A program made the translations under genes and the position numbers. Under the pieces are notes generated by a model. It was not told where the DNA came from, searched no databases, and was given only the letters and a program-made list of their open reading frames with translations. Shown here in pieces: positions 30,314 to 41,759 of a stretch of 64,000 bases of DNA. The stretch comes from Symsagittifera roscoffensis (Eukaryota > Xenacoelomorpha > Acoela > Convolutidae). The stretch lies in assembly GCF_963678635.1 (NCBI RefSeq), contig NC_087065.1, positions 57,066,754-57,130,753 of the forward strand, written 5' to 3'. The number at the start of each line of letters is the position of its first letter. Positions within the stretch are counted from its first letter, which is position 1.

Positions 30314-31043
30314 TATAATCCTGTGTAGGTTGTGGATTTGCTTGAAAATTTACTGAATTGGTCGATGTTTTTGGGAGATTCCAATTATGGGAACGTACAT
30401 TGTTTAAATTTTGTGAATTTTTTTGGGGAGGTTGGTTTGTTCTTGGTTTGTGAGCATAATTATAATTGTGTTCTGCAAAAGTATTTCTTGTGAACGGTTT
30501 TCGTGTTTTTGACGGTATTGTCATCGGTCTATATGTCTGATAGTCCATATGTGAATATTTTGGAGCAACCGAGGGTTTAACGGTTGATTGTAAGGTTACC
30601 TGTTTTAGTGATGTATTTGTATTTCTTGGTGTTGTCAGATTGGGGTGTATTGGTGAAATACTTTGTTGTGTAGTTGTTGTTGTTGTTTGGACGATTTCCT
30701 CGTTTATGAAGTGTGATGGTGTTTGAATGTCTTGTTGTGTAAGATTTCTCGTTCCATTGAGATTTTCATTATGGATGACTGTCGAATTTAAACTGTTGTT
30801 TCGTGTATCAGGTAAAAATGTATTATAATTTAATGGCGTTGCATCAATGGTTAATGGTACTACTTTTACATAATCTTTATGATAAGATATTGTACTTTTT
30901 GCTTGACTTGAGATAGCTTGTGGGATATTTAGAAATGCATAATGAGACCATTCAGGGTCCCAAACGTAATCTGATTGTTCTGAAATCTTTATATCAATCG
31001 TTATTGTACATTGATAACTTTGCTTAGCGCCTGAAATGATCAT
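30276..31043 (-). CDS. Element C1 upstream ORF, truncated N-terminus (ORF B)
   Basis: A 255-codon frame begins at an ATG at 31043, but its first 22 codons derive from the leader because of the 2-kb deletion near 30990. From SEQSDYVWDPEWSHYAF onward it matches the C3 sequence downstream of ORF B. The rest is Thr/Pro/Asn-rich and then basic. It is probably the N-terminal (matrix-like) part of Gag or a separate structural protein. I recognise no domain. Confidence 0.55.
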   Translation of the reverse strand: MIISGAKQSYQCTITIDIKISEQSDYVWDPEWSHYAFLNIPQAISSQAKSTISYHKDYVKVVPLTIDATPLNYNTFLPDTRNNSLNSTVIHNENLNGTRNLTQQDIQTPSHFINEEIVQTTTTTTQQSISPIHPNLTTPRNTNTSLKQVTLQSTVKPSVAPKYSHMDYQTYRPMTIPSKTRKPFTRNTFAEHNYNYAHKPRTNQPPQKNSQNLNNVRSHNWNLPKTSTNSVNFQANPQPTQDYSENYPFFQQNKK

Positions 31044-31922
31044 GAAGATTTACTTCAAAATTTTATGTTTGCAAATGAAAATCTAAATTCATTGCTAATA
31101 AGATTCTAAATATAAAAGTTTGTGTTGGCTTTTGCCGTACAACCATAAAACTAAATGGTAAGTTTCTACTTTGTCGTATATCGTCTCTTGTTCGAGGTCT
31201 TCTTCCAATACCAGGTAGTTCTAGTATTGTGCGGAATATCGGCTCTGATCTATTGAGTCGTAGAGACATTTCAATTAAGTTATTATCGTATAACATTTTG
31301 AAAATGTTTTGTCTAATTTCTAATCTATTTTTGGTTAGTTCTAAGCTATTAAGGTCTTATTCGAAACTTATGGTCGCACCAGATGAGTTAATGTGAATGG
31401 TAGTTAACTCATAGAGTAATTTCGGATAGGGTACACCGTCTGCTCGTCACGCTACCTTATTTTCGGCCGGATAGATTCGTGCAACTTCTTAGTCTAAAAC
31501 CGATCCTAGTCTTACTCTTATATCTACTAGTCTCAGGGTGTTTAACTAGTCCCTGCTAGGCTCAATAGATCTAGAGTACACTGGCTTATTGCGACTGCTG
31601 AAGTTCTCTTGGAGAGGCAACTAATTTCTAAGTTAAATTCAAATCTCTCTGGTGCTGAAATCACAAGTGATTTCAGCACTTACAAATAAGTGGGTTGTTA
31701 GTTGGGTGGATTATGATTGGTTAATGTTAAATAATTTACAGTGGTAAAATATCTATATTATCCAATAATAAAATGTAGTTTAAATCAGGTTCCAATAGCT
31801 ACTACTAGATAGTCATCAATCTAATACACTATATATTTACTGCGGTAGCAAAATCCCAGGATTTTTCTTTTTTAACTTAATAATCTCAAACTGAGCTAGT
31901 TTGTCAATCCAAATTTCTTAAC
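31044..31922 (-). repeat. Element C leader/flank block L, copy 1
   Basis: This block is shared with 46902-47795 at more than 95% identity by eye. It contains a 77-codon minus-strand ORF (31063-31296, ATG start, MLYDNNLIEMSLRL...). It also has a near-perfect palindrome at 31652-31679 (GTGCTGAAATCAC, two bases, then the inverse). It lies 5' of element C in both places, so it may include the 5' LTR and leader, but I found no matching block at the other end of C. Confidence 0.6.
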
Positions 31923-33546
31923 GATATAGTTTTGTTTGTTTATGTTTCGCGTTTTCTGCATACTTTATCCTTATTGGTAGAAAAATAATTGAAATGTTTC
32001 TATACGGCGTCGAATCAACAACTTTTGATTTATTTTCTTTTCAGCAGGCAAGACGCTTTTTGTTTTCGCAAAAGGACAAAAATCAGCTTTCCATCCGGCG
32101 CCAACTTGCCGTGTTTTGTTAAATTCGTGATGAAATTACACCTTCGGGCATCTGTCATGGATCGTGTGCATTTTTGCGAACTCCATAAGTTCAACGTCAT
32201 TTCGGTAAGCTATGGTTGGAGGGCGATTCACCCAACGTCTCCAGAGGCCCTCCCTTCATTTCGGGACCAGTGACTATACGAGATGGGACTAAAGTTCACC
32301 AAATTGTGGATCGAAGTGAGCAAGGCGATCTTAATGCTGCATATCCTGTTTATAATTCCATGCTGTAACATGCAAATGAGGCTACGCGGTTAAGCGAAGA
32401 AGCGCGGAGCAGAGTTACATAGTTATCGAAATTTTTGTATAAATAATTGGACAGAAAACATCAAAAACATCGTTATAGCCTTTAGTGTTGTGACCCGATA
32501 TTATTTATTTGTTGTGACCCGAAATCGTTGGCCCGATATTTTTTTTTCATGAACCTTCGGAGGCTTCTGTGTAACTTACAATTTTTAACTTATCGCTGGC
32601 TCCTATGTCATCCCAAGCCCTTTTTTTGAACGCTGATAACTTTTCAAGCCCAGTGAATACTGCCGTATGCGTTTTTCTTCAACCTATTCAACTTACTTAT
32701 TTAATCCAGTTAATCCCAGATCGATCAATCAGTCCGCAACAATTGGATACGCAATTGACTAAAATAGTTTATAGATCAGCATAGCTTGACTGGGGGCTCA
32801 ACCGCTACTTGTTTTACTCGTCTGGACTTGAGCCAACCACTCGAGTTAATAAGAATGCGACTTGAAACGACTATTTAAAAATTTTTCGATCGAGTTAAAA
32901 AAAATTATGATTAGCACCAAAGATACAGAAGATTATATACATTTTAATTAGAAGTTATAATTTCACAGCCTGTTGAACTGGCTCTCTCTCCCCAATCCTC
33001 AGTTAGTTCTCTCATCACAACGTAGTATCCATAATAGCTTTTGTCTGGGTTGTCGATCCTCGCCCAGAAACAACCCTCCACATCCCACGGTTAAAGTTGA
33101 TTCCACTCCCCATCAATTGTGTGCTAATGGTATTACTCACCACACTAGTTAGTGAAGTGTTCATCTCGTCAAATGATGGGTCAAACACTGGATTATGGAT
33201 AGATCTGTTCGCAGAACGAATCCAAAATCAATGGACTCGGGGTAGCTGTTTGGGCCCTCTGTGAAAACTTATCGCAGAAAAGTTGTTTTAAGGTTGCAAA
33301 TTCTGTTGGTACTCTTGCTTTAATAGTCCACAGCAACGCAAATTTTCAAGATCAACGTGTCGTCGCCGCCTGGGTACTACATGTGCACAACCAGTGTTCT
33401 TTGAGAAGCATCGCCAATTAGCGCAGGCTAAGACCGCTAGGGTGGTCGCCAGAACCCAGCACTGGTCTAATATGTATCATCTGCCAATAAATTGTTGTGT
33501 GCTTCCACAAAATCCATCCGCGAACGGTTTCGATTTTTTGGAGAAA
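31923..33546. repeat. Repeat unit U, copy 1 (truncated)
   Basis: It starts at GATATAGTTTTGTTTG and parallels 47796-49388. It ends abruptly in GATTTTTTGGA, where copy 2 begins. It contains the coding-like minus-strand segment (WDVEGCFWARIDNPDKxYYG) around 32990-33095, open as in the other copies. Confidence 0.8.
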
Positions 33547-36232
33547 GATATGGTTTTGTTTGTTTATGTTTCGCGTTTTCTGCATACTTTATCCTTATTG
33601 GTAGAAAAATAATTGGAGTATATCTATACGGCGTCGAATCAACAACTTTTGATTTATTTTCTTTTCAGCAGGCAAGACGCTTTTTGTTTCCGCAAAAGGA
33701 CAAAAACTCTTATCTCTTAGCCCAAAACATTTATTCGTCTAATCAGCTTTCCTTCCGGCGCCCATCTGCCGTGTTTTGTTAAATCCGTGATGAAATGACA
33801 CCTTCGGGCATCTGTCATGGAGCGTGTGCATTTTTGCGAACTCCATAAGTTCAACGACATGTCGGTAAGCCTTGGTTGGAGGGCGATTCACCCAACGTCT
33901 CCACAGGCCCTCCCTTCATTTCGGGAGCAGTAATTATACGAGAGGGGACTGAAGTTCACCAAATTCTGGATGGAAGTGATCAAGGCGATCTTAATGCTGG
34001 ATACCCTGTTTATGATTCCATGCTCTAACACGCAAATGAGGCTAGGCAATTAAGCGAAGGAGCGCGGAGACTTAGGAGCAGAGTTACATAGTTATAGAAA
34101 TTTTTGTATGAATAATTGGACAGAAAAATCGTTATAGCCTTTAGTGTTGTGTGCATATAAAAATACACATCAAAGTTCGGAATCGTAAATCTTTGACCCA
34201 ATTTTTTTTTCATGAACCTTCGGAGGCTTTTGTGTAACTTACAATTTGTAAGTTATCGCTGGCTCCTATTTAATCATCTCAAGCACATTTTTTGAACGCT
34301 GATAACTTAGTAAGCCCAGTGAATACTGCCGTATGCGTTTTTCTTCAACCTATTCAACTTACTTACTTAATCCAGTTAATCCCAGATCCATCAATCAGTC
34401 CCCAACAATTGGATACGCAATTGAATTGACCGAAATAGTTTATAGATCAGCATAGCTTGACTGGGGACTCAACCGCTTTTTGTTTTACTCGTCTGGAATT
34501 GAGCCAACCACTCGAGTTAATAAGAATGCGACTTGAAACGACTATTTAAAAATTTTGCGATGGAGTCTTAGAAGATTATGAATAGCACCAAAGAAACAGA
34601 AGATTATGTAAATTTTATTTAGATGCTATCAACTCACAGCCTGTTGAACTCGCTCTCCCTACCCAATCCTCAGTTAGTTCTCTCATCATAACGTAGTATA
34701 CATGATAGCACTTGTCTGGGCTGTCGATCCTCGCCCAGAAACAACCCTCCACATCCCACGGTTAAAGTTTATTCCACTCCCCATCAATTGTGTGCTTGTG
34801 GTATCACTCAACAAACTAGTTAGTGAAGCGTCCATCTCGTCAAATGAGGGGTCAAACACTGGGTTGTGGATAGATCTGTTCGCAGACTTAATCCAAAATC
34901 AATGGACTCGGGGTAGCTGTTTGGGCCCTCTGTGAACCTTCATTGGCAGGAAAGTCGTTTTAAGGATGCAAATTCTGTTAGTACTTTTGCATTAATAGTC
35001 CACAGCAATGCAAATATTCAAGATCAACGTCTCGTCGCCGCCTGGGTACTACATGTACACATTCAGTGATCTTTGAGAAGCATCGTCAATTAGCCCAGTC
35101 TAAGACCGCTAGGTTGGTCGCCAGAACCCAGCACTGGTTTAATATCTATCGTCTGCCAATAAAAGGTTGTGTGCTTCCACAAAACCAATCAGCGAACGGT
35201 TTAGATTTTTTGGACAAAGCATCTTTACCCCCCGGATCTTTCATGTAACTGAATCAAGTTGAGCCTGAGTGTTTCGAACAACACTTTCAGTGCTTGTTTG
35301 CGTAGTGCTGCTGATATCACCATGTCGGAAGAAACTTCCAGAGTGACCAACAGTGGTTGGATGAGGGGATGATGCTTAAGTGTATTGGTGAAAACCATAT
35401 CGCACTGGCAGGTTATCGGATCAGGTATCAGCACCAACGTATCGTCTGGCGTCTCAATTTGCCGGTCACAATTCGGAGCAGGCCATTCTGACAGCCCGCT
35501 TTCATTAGCTCCCTGTAGTTAAATAGTTTATTGTCATCGTATCTTGAAGTAGCCAGGTTTGTAGAGTCTTCCAGGTAAGTAGCCATGGGCTCTCGAGCAA
35601 TGCAATTACCTCCTGAGGGCACAACCTCAGCATAATCGTCGGCAATCGAAGAAAATACTAGCCAGAAACGAAGACTCGCTACTACGGAACATCGCAAATG
35701 GTCAAAGGCAAAGCTTAAGACGACTGCTACTTTTGGAACATACTGCAACGGCATCCCCGAGACATCCGCTAAATTTTTGCATCGCTGAGATACCAAAATT
35801 TGTGTATGTGAAAACTTGTCTTTAGTCGCTGTGGTACATCCGTCTGCCGGCCGAGAAATAGCTCAATACACCTCGATGAACCCGGATGTTGATAGGCACG
35901 TTGACGCCCGTTTCTGTAATGACTGCCGTTTGAATGAGCTCGAATCTGTAATAATTCATCAGTTCAGTCCTGTGATTGCTCTCATGCATCTTGTCTAGGT
36001 AGATTCCATCTAGTATGCTGATCAAGATCTCTAGGGATACCAGAATTGCCAGTACTTATCCGCGGGCGATTGCGCTCAACGCGTAATCCAAATTGTAGCC
36101 TTAATTTCAAAACGCAACTTTGGAAATAATCAACTTTGCGCTTATAGTATGCAAGGTCTGCGAGTGATTCTTAACAGCTACGGAGAACTTCACCGCTTCG
36201 CTATAAATAAAAGCTTATTAAAACTGATTACA
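33547..36232. repeat. Repeat unit U, copy 2 (full length)
   Basis: Parallels 47796-50432 with scattered substitutions and small indels. On the minus strand it carries fragments at 35822-36025 (ISILDGIYLDKMHESN...), 35428-35796 and 35225-35437 (TLRLNLIQLHERSGG), plus the segment near 34660-34760. The segment near 36025-36210 has stops that copy 3 lacks, so this copy looks like a pseudogene. It joins element C2 at ACACGC|GGTGG. Confidence 0.8.
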
Positions 36233-37403
36233 CGCGGTGGTTAAAATAAAAACTCTTTCCTTTAAAATCTTGTTTTTGTGCTATTTGTTTTTGATTTGGA
36301 TAAGGTTTGTTCAATTATATTATACAATCATTGCATAATACTTTTATCCAAATTGGTGCATTAGGGAAATAAAAATTTTGAGTTAAGTTTGAGTATGTTT
36401 TTTTCTGATCCAGAGTGTCCTTTAGTATTTTGTGTATGTGAGATATTAAAAGCTATTAATATCATACTTAAAGAAAGACAAGTAATTTTAGAATCATTGA
36501 ATTGATATTCTAAAAGATCTGTATTTTATCAGTTGCTGTGTTGTTAAATTTTCGGAAATATCGGAGAAGTGTTTTATTTCCTAAAATTGTGGTATCTGCT
36601 TTTACGGGCTTAGTTTTGTATTTGTGCCATGATTTTAATTGTCTAATCACTGGGTCGAGATTTTGATATTGTTTTAAAAATTCAAGTGTAATTTTGTCTG
36701 TTGGGGGAAGAAAAATATTGTCAATTTCTAGTTTTGATAAAGGATTTGTATCAAGTGGGTCTTGAAGGTCAAAAACTTGGTTGATTGTGTATTTCAAATC
36801 ATTTGTTTGTGGTCCTGATAAATTTGTTTTATCGGTTAAATTTTCTTTTTCGATTAATGGAAAATGGTCTTTTTTATGCGAGTATTGTTTTATTCTTTTG
36901 TGTTGAGTGTTATTTTTTATCCATTGTGAGTATGGAATTGGTTTAAAAGTTGATTTGCCTAGTAAGTCAACTTCGTAGTGATTATTCTGGCGATCTAAGT
37001 AGAGTGGGAAATGTTGTAGGTTATTTATCTGTGATTGATCAATATCAGTCTTTACTGCATATTTGCATTCTAGTCGGGGTGATGTTTCATCTTTTGCGAG
37101 ATAAAATTTAATATTTTGTGGTATTTCAACTGTAGTTTTTCGTGTAAGAATATCAGGTGGCGTATTTTTACTTAATGTATCTGGTAATGCAAGGTTTTTT
37201 CCTGCTGTCCAAACTATATGTAAGTTTGGAAATTTCATTAGGATTACTTGAAATCTATAAACTCTATGATTTGGATTTAACTTTTGTGTAAAAAGAAAAA
37301 TTATTGGTTTATGTTCTGTGAATAAAACTGTTGGGTGTTTTGATCCAAGTATCAGAAATTCATATTCTGTAAGTGTATAAATTATAGCTGTGCATTCTCT
37401 CAT
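36233..37403 (-). pseudogene. Element C2 RNase H part and truncated integrase start
   Basis: The frame 36510-37403 holds the second half of RNase H (LTEYEFLILG, FTEHKPIIF) and the linker to integrase. The RNase H motif TDHKP of C1 is TEHKP here, a catalytic Asp to Glu change. The first part of RNase H and the whole RT core are missing because of the deletion joined at 37434. The integrase stops in the zinc-binding region where the U unit begins. Confidence 0.8.
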
Positions 37404-37435
37404 TAGATTTGAGAGTCGTAGGTCTGCCTGAGTGA

Positions 37436-38407
37436 TGTATTTACCTTGTCATGTAAGTGTATCGGTACTTTACTTGCTCTTTGTTTTTTGAAAACTGCGT
37501 CAGGTTTTAACGGAAGGTGTAGCAATGAACTAATTTTTCCAACGTCAAATTTTGATGTTGCATAAACTGATTTATATTTTAACAGTTGTTTTGCTAACTT
37601 ATCAAATTCAATTTGTGTAATTTGTGAATGTTCAAAATTAAACATTGTTAAAAATGTTTGTTGCTCTTTTGCGTAATTTGTTATATCGAATGTTGGTTCA
37701 AAATATGATGTTTTTGTGAAGTAATCTGTGCTTCTTTTTTCGTTACTTATTATATTAATTATGGATAATTCTTCGTCAAGAATTGTTGATTGGCAAATAT
37801 CTAATAGTTTGAGTATATTATTAACGCGGTAGGCTACTTCATTTATAGGTGATATTGTAGCATTGGTTTCACAATATCCTAAAAGTCCTAAGGGTAATGT
37901 TACTTGATATGGTGTATTGTTATACACGTGTAATGAAATGATGTCGGAATTCGTGTTTTTTGAATATTTTATAGATGAGATCGTAATTTTGAAAAATTTG
38001 TGAATTGGTTTAAATTCAAAGTCTGACATGAAAAGTTGTTGTTTATTTTGACTTTTGTTATACTTGTGGACTTGTTTTATTGAAAAATTATATATATTTT
38101 CTGATAGTGGTTTCAGATGTTTCCGTTGTTGATTGTATATGGGGTAAATGTTTGAGAAAAATGGTGGTTGTTTGTTTAATCTTTGGAAAAATGTTAGGGC
38201 TGTGTTTTTTGTTCTTGTGTATTTATCTTTTATTTGTATCTTACTATTTAAAATGTTGATTGTTGGTATATATTTAGAGATGAATGGTGTGCCAATGATA
38301 TTGTGCTTATTTTCCGTAATATGAAACATTTGTTTAAATGGTTTGTTTAAAATTTTGGTTTTGTTCCATTGTTCTCGTGGGGAGAAGAAATAATTGGATT
38401 TCTCCAT
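37436..38407 (-). pseudogene. Element C2 pol N-terminal extension (RT core deleted)
   Basis: The frame starts MEKSNYFFSPREQW and follows the region between protease and RT of C1, ending at HLHDKVN just before the RT palm. There it jumps to sequence beside RNase H. An in-frame TAA lies two codons before the ATG, and the protease frame ends 48 nt upstream in another frame. Pol would therefore need its own start, or these are fixed defects. The same layout is seen in C3. Confidence 0.75.
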
Positions 38408-38454
38408 AATTTACTGTTGTTGATCCTTGTGCTGTTGCTAATTTACTAGAGGTT

Positions 38455-39896
38455 TCAAGAGGTGTTAAATTTTGGATGTAATGTTTTGATTTCATTCCAT
38501 GTGGGAATATTAATTACATTTGATTCTGCTCCTGAGTCAATTAAAAAATCAATTTCAAGATCTGGTGGTTGAAATTCTTTATTTTTTGGGCTTTCTATGA
38601 GAAATGGAATTGTCCAAATTTTTTCTCTCGGTTGTTCTTTTTGTATATTTTGATAAATATGTTTTGTGTTTGAGCATTGTGTTTCGTCTTTTTTATCGGG
38701 TTTAATTACCGTGTTAATTTCGTTTACTTCTTGTGTAGTTTGTGTATTATCAATGGGTCCAATATAGTAATTGTGGAGGAGTTCCAATTGGTTTTCATAT
38801 ATATGTGAAGTGAAAAGTTGTTCATATATGATAGGTTCATAGTCGTTTTCGACTGTTATCATATTTACTGAGATGGTATTTTCTGTATAACTTTCTGTAT
38901 CTGATGATTCACAATGTATATGAGTTAGTTGTATTTCGTGACTTTCTGTGTCATCAATACCTGGAGGGTCTGAAGTTGTTTCTTCATTTGTTTGCACTTG
39001 ATTAATGTGTCTTTGATGTTTTGGTGTGCAACTTCTGTATCGTTGTCTAGAGTCAGGGTAACGGTTATTATTCCTATGTTGTGACTGGGAATAATTTCTG
39101 TATCGATTATTGTAACTTGAGTTTCGATTTTGTGAATTATTTCGTGATCTATTTTGGTAATTATTATTTGATCTGTGATAATTTGATCTAATAAATGAAT
39201 TATTCCTTGATCTATTATTTGGATAATTCTGGTTTCGATTATTTGAATAACTTCTATTTCTATTATGTGAATAGTTTCTATTTCTATTGTACGATGAATT
39301 TCGTGATTGATTATTGAAATAGTGTCTATTCTTTGGGTTTGATTGGGAACTGGATCCAGGAACAAATTGTGTTGTATTGGATTTTGATCGTGAATAGTTA
39401 TTTTGGTTATTTTGGCTATTTGATCGATTATATCTGTTTTGTGAGGAATTTCGTGTATTTCCTCGTTCGGGTGATCTACCTCTATAACTTGAGTTATATG
39501 GTGATTGGTTTCTTGTGTAATTTGAGTTGCTTGGAAGTGGTTTTCCTGAACTGTTATTAATATATATATATTTTTCTTTGGTAGATTCTGGTCTTTTTCC
39601 ATGTATTGATAGAACGATTTATTTGGTTCTTTGTGCTTTTGAGGTTTATTCTGACTGTCTTGTTGTTTTTGTCTACATTCGGAAATACTGTGTCCGTATC
39701 GTCGGCAATAATTACACCATTTTTTGAAAGATGGTTTGCCTTTAAAATGTGGGTTTCTTTCATAGATGTTTAGTATTTCAGTGATTTTTTCAATCAGTTC
39801 TGTATCTGGTTCTTGTATGTTATTTATATGTGTAGTATTTGTTTCAATCCGATTAACATATTGTAGTTTTAGATTTTCTGTTTCTTCGAGTTTCAT
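38455..39896 (-). CDS. Element C2 nucleocapsid, low-complexity tail and protease
   Basis: The zinc knuckle CNYCRRYGHSISEC is in frame from the ATG at 39896. A (TA)n tract near 39560 then shifts the frame, so the open frame continues as an Ile/Glu/His-rich peptide instead of the Arg/Ser/Asn-rich one. The protease frame (38455-38997) holds DFLIDSGAESNVINIP. Compare C1, where the knuckle and the protease share one frame. Confidence 0.78.
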
Positions 39897-39932
39897 TGTG
39901 ATTTCGGCTTGTTCTAGTTGATCTACTATTTT

Positions 39933-40670
39933 TCAAACATCTAAGTCTGGTTCTCGAATTGAGGAAAGATGAGATGCTCTCTTTTTTATAGCTATTTTCC
40001 TTAATTGAGGTGTTAAGGTCATCATTAAAACTTCTGTCATTTTTGTCTTTTTATAGTCATGTGTATTAAGTGAATATGCTTTTCGAACTAGTGTTTCGAT
40101 ACGTACTGCTAATTGTTTATTTGTTTCATTTGGTAGTCTACGTATTTCGTTACATAAAACTCTTTGGTGTTGTTTATTTTTTTCAGAATCAAACATTTTT
40201 GAAAATTCTTGTGTGAATCTTTTCCAGTCTGATTTTATTTCTATGGGTAATACTAAAAAAAAAATTTTTGAGCTGCGCCATCTAATGTTGTTTGTATTAA
40301 CGCTGTGCGTCTATGTATCCAATTTTGATGTAGTGGCGTATTAATTGGTTCAGAACCTATATTTAAAATTAAGTTTGCTGTTACTGCATTTAGATAATCT
40401 TCTACAGAATATTCAGGATCTGTTCCTGTGAATACCATCAGTGGTTTATTGGATGTTATTGATGATCCACCCATGAGGTATGGATTCATTGTCATCTGTA
40501 GTGATTCTGCGGCATTTGGCATTTGTGAAAAATTTGAAAGTTGATTTTTCGTTATTTCGTGTTGTTGTAGGTAATATGGAAGCGGTATTTCATTTTGCAT
40601 TTGAGTTGGTTGACAAGAATGTAGTAACATTGGGTTTTGTGGTTGTATTGGTTGAAAAGATTGTGCATTG
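39933..40670 (-). pseudogene. Element C2 capsid, truncated by the tandem junction
   Basis: 40253-40630 carries the capsid N-terminal motif (VFTGTDPEYSVEDYLN) and 39933-40196 the C-terminal one (RVLCNEIRRLPNET). The 5' part of gag is cut off at 40670, where the second duplication copy starts. Confidence 0.78.
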
Positions 40671-40735
40671 AAGTGTATAAATTATAGCTGTGCATTCTCT
40701 CATTAGATTTGAGAGTCGTAGGTCTGCCTGAGTGA

Positions 40736-41712
40736 TGTATTTACCTTGTCATGTAAGTGTATCGGTACTTTACTTGCTCTTTGTTTTTTGAAAACTGCGT
40801 CAGGTTTTAACGGAAGGTGTAGCAATGAACTAATTTTTCCAACGTCAAATTTTGATGTTGCATAAACTGATTTATATTTTAACAGTTGTTTTGCTAACTT
40901 ATCAAATTCAATTTGTGTAATTTGTGAATGTTCAAAATTAAACATTGTTAAAAATGTTTGTTGCTCTTTTGCGTAATTTGTTATATCGAATGTTGGTTCA
41001 AAATATGATGTTTTTGTGAAGTAATCTGTGCTTCTTTTTTCGTTACTTATTATATTAATTATGGATAATTCTTCGTCAAGAATTGTTGATTGGCAAATAT
41101 CTAATAGTTTGAGTATATTATTAACGCGGTAGGCTACTTCATTTATAGGTGATATTGTAGCATTGGTTTCACAATATCCTAAAAGTCCTAAGGGTAATGT
41201 TACTTGATATGGTGTATTGTTATACACGTGTAATGAAATGAAATGATGTCGGAATTCGTGTTTTTTGAATATTTTATAGATGAGATCGTAATTTTGAAAA
41301 ATTTGTGAATTGGTTTAAATTCAAAGTCTGACATGAAAAGTTGTTGTTTATTTTGACTTTTGTTATACTTGTGGACTTGTTTTATTGAAAAATTATATAT
41401 ATTTTCTGATAGTGGTTTCAGATGTTTCCGTTGTTGATTGTATATGGGGTAAATGTTTGAGAAAAATGGTGGTTGTTTGTTTAATCTTTGGAAAAATGTT
41501 AGGGCTGTGTTTTTTGTTCTTGTGTATTTATCTTTTATTTGTATTTTACTATTTAAAATGTTGATTGTTGATATATATTTAGAGATGAATGGTATGCCAA
41601 TGATATTGTGCTTATTTTCCGTAATATGAAACATTTGTTTAAATGGTTTGTTTAAAATTTTGGTTTTGTTCCATTGTTCTCGTGGGGAGAAGAAATAATT
41701 GGATTTCTCCAT
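40736..41712 (-). pseudogene. Element C3 pol N-terminal extension, frameshifted
   Basis: Duplicate of the C2 frame. The 5-bp insertion near 41236 splits it into 41200-41712 and 40703-41227. It carries the same RT-core deletion junction at about 40734 as C2, so the deletion came before the duplication. Confidence 0.78.
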
Positions 41713-41759
41713 AATTTACTGTTGTTGATCCTTGTGCTGTTGCTAATTTACTAGAGGTT

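Larger units (their letters stand above)
23690..31043 (-). mobile_element. Element C1, AT-rich Ty3/gypsy-like retrotransposon
   Basis: On the minus strand this region runs in order: the end of an upstream ORF, capsid, zinc knuckle with an Asn/Arg/Ser-rich tail, protease (DSG), RT, RNase H and integrase. I could not find LTRs. The right flank (31044-31922) is shared with copy C3, while the left flank runs into an N gap. Compared with C3, about 2 kb are missing at 30990, where the upstream-ORF sequence jumps to the leader. It is inactive as assembled because of several frameshifts and an altered RT active site. Confidence 0.85.
37371..40670. repeat. Tandem duplication, copy 1 (3300 bp)
   Basis: Begins AAGTGTATAAATTATAGC and ends AAAGATTGTGCATTG. 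The next base starts copy 2. The two copies differ by a 5-bp AATGA-type insertion near 41236, a 2-bp (TA) difference near 42862, and a few substitutions. Confidence 0.92.

Noticed and set aside
31989-32273. Plus-strand ORF of 94 codons in U (also at 47862-48146)
   Set aside because: It is conserved only because U is duplicated. The coding-like segments of U are on the minus strand.
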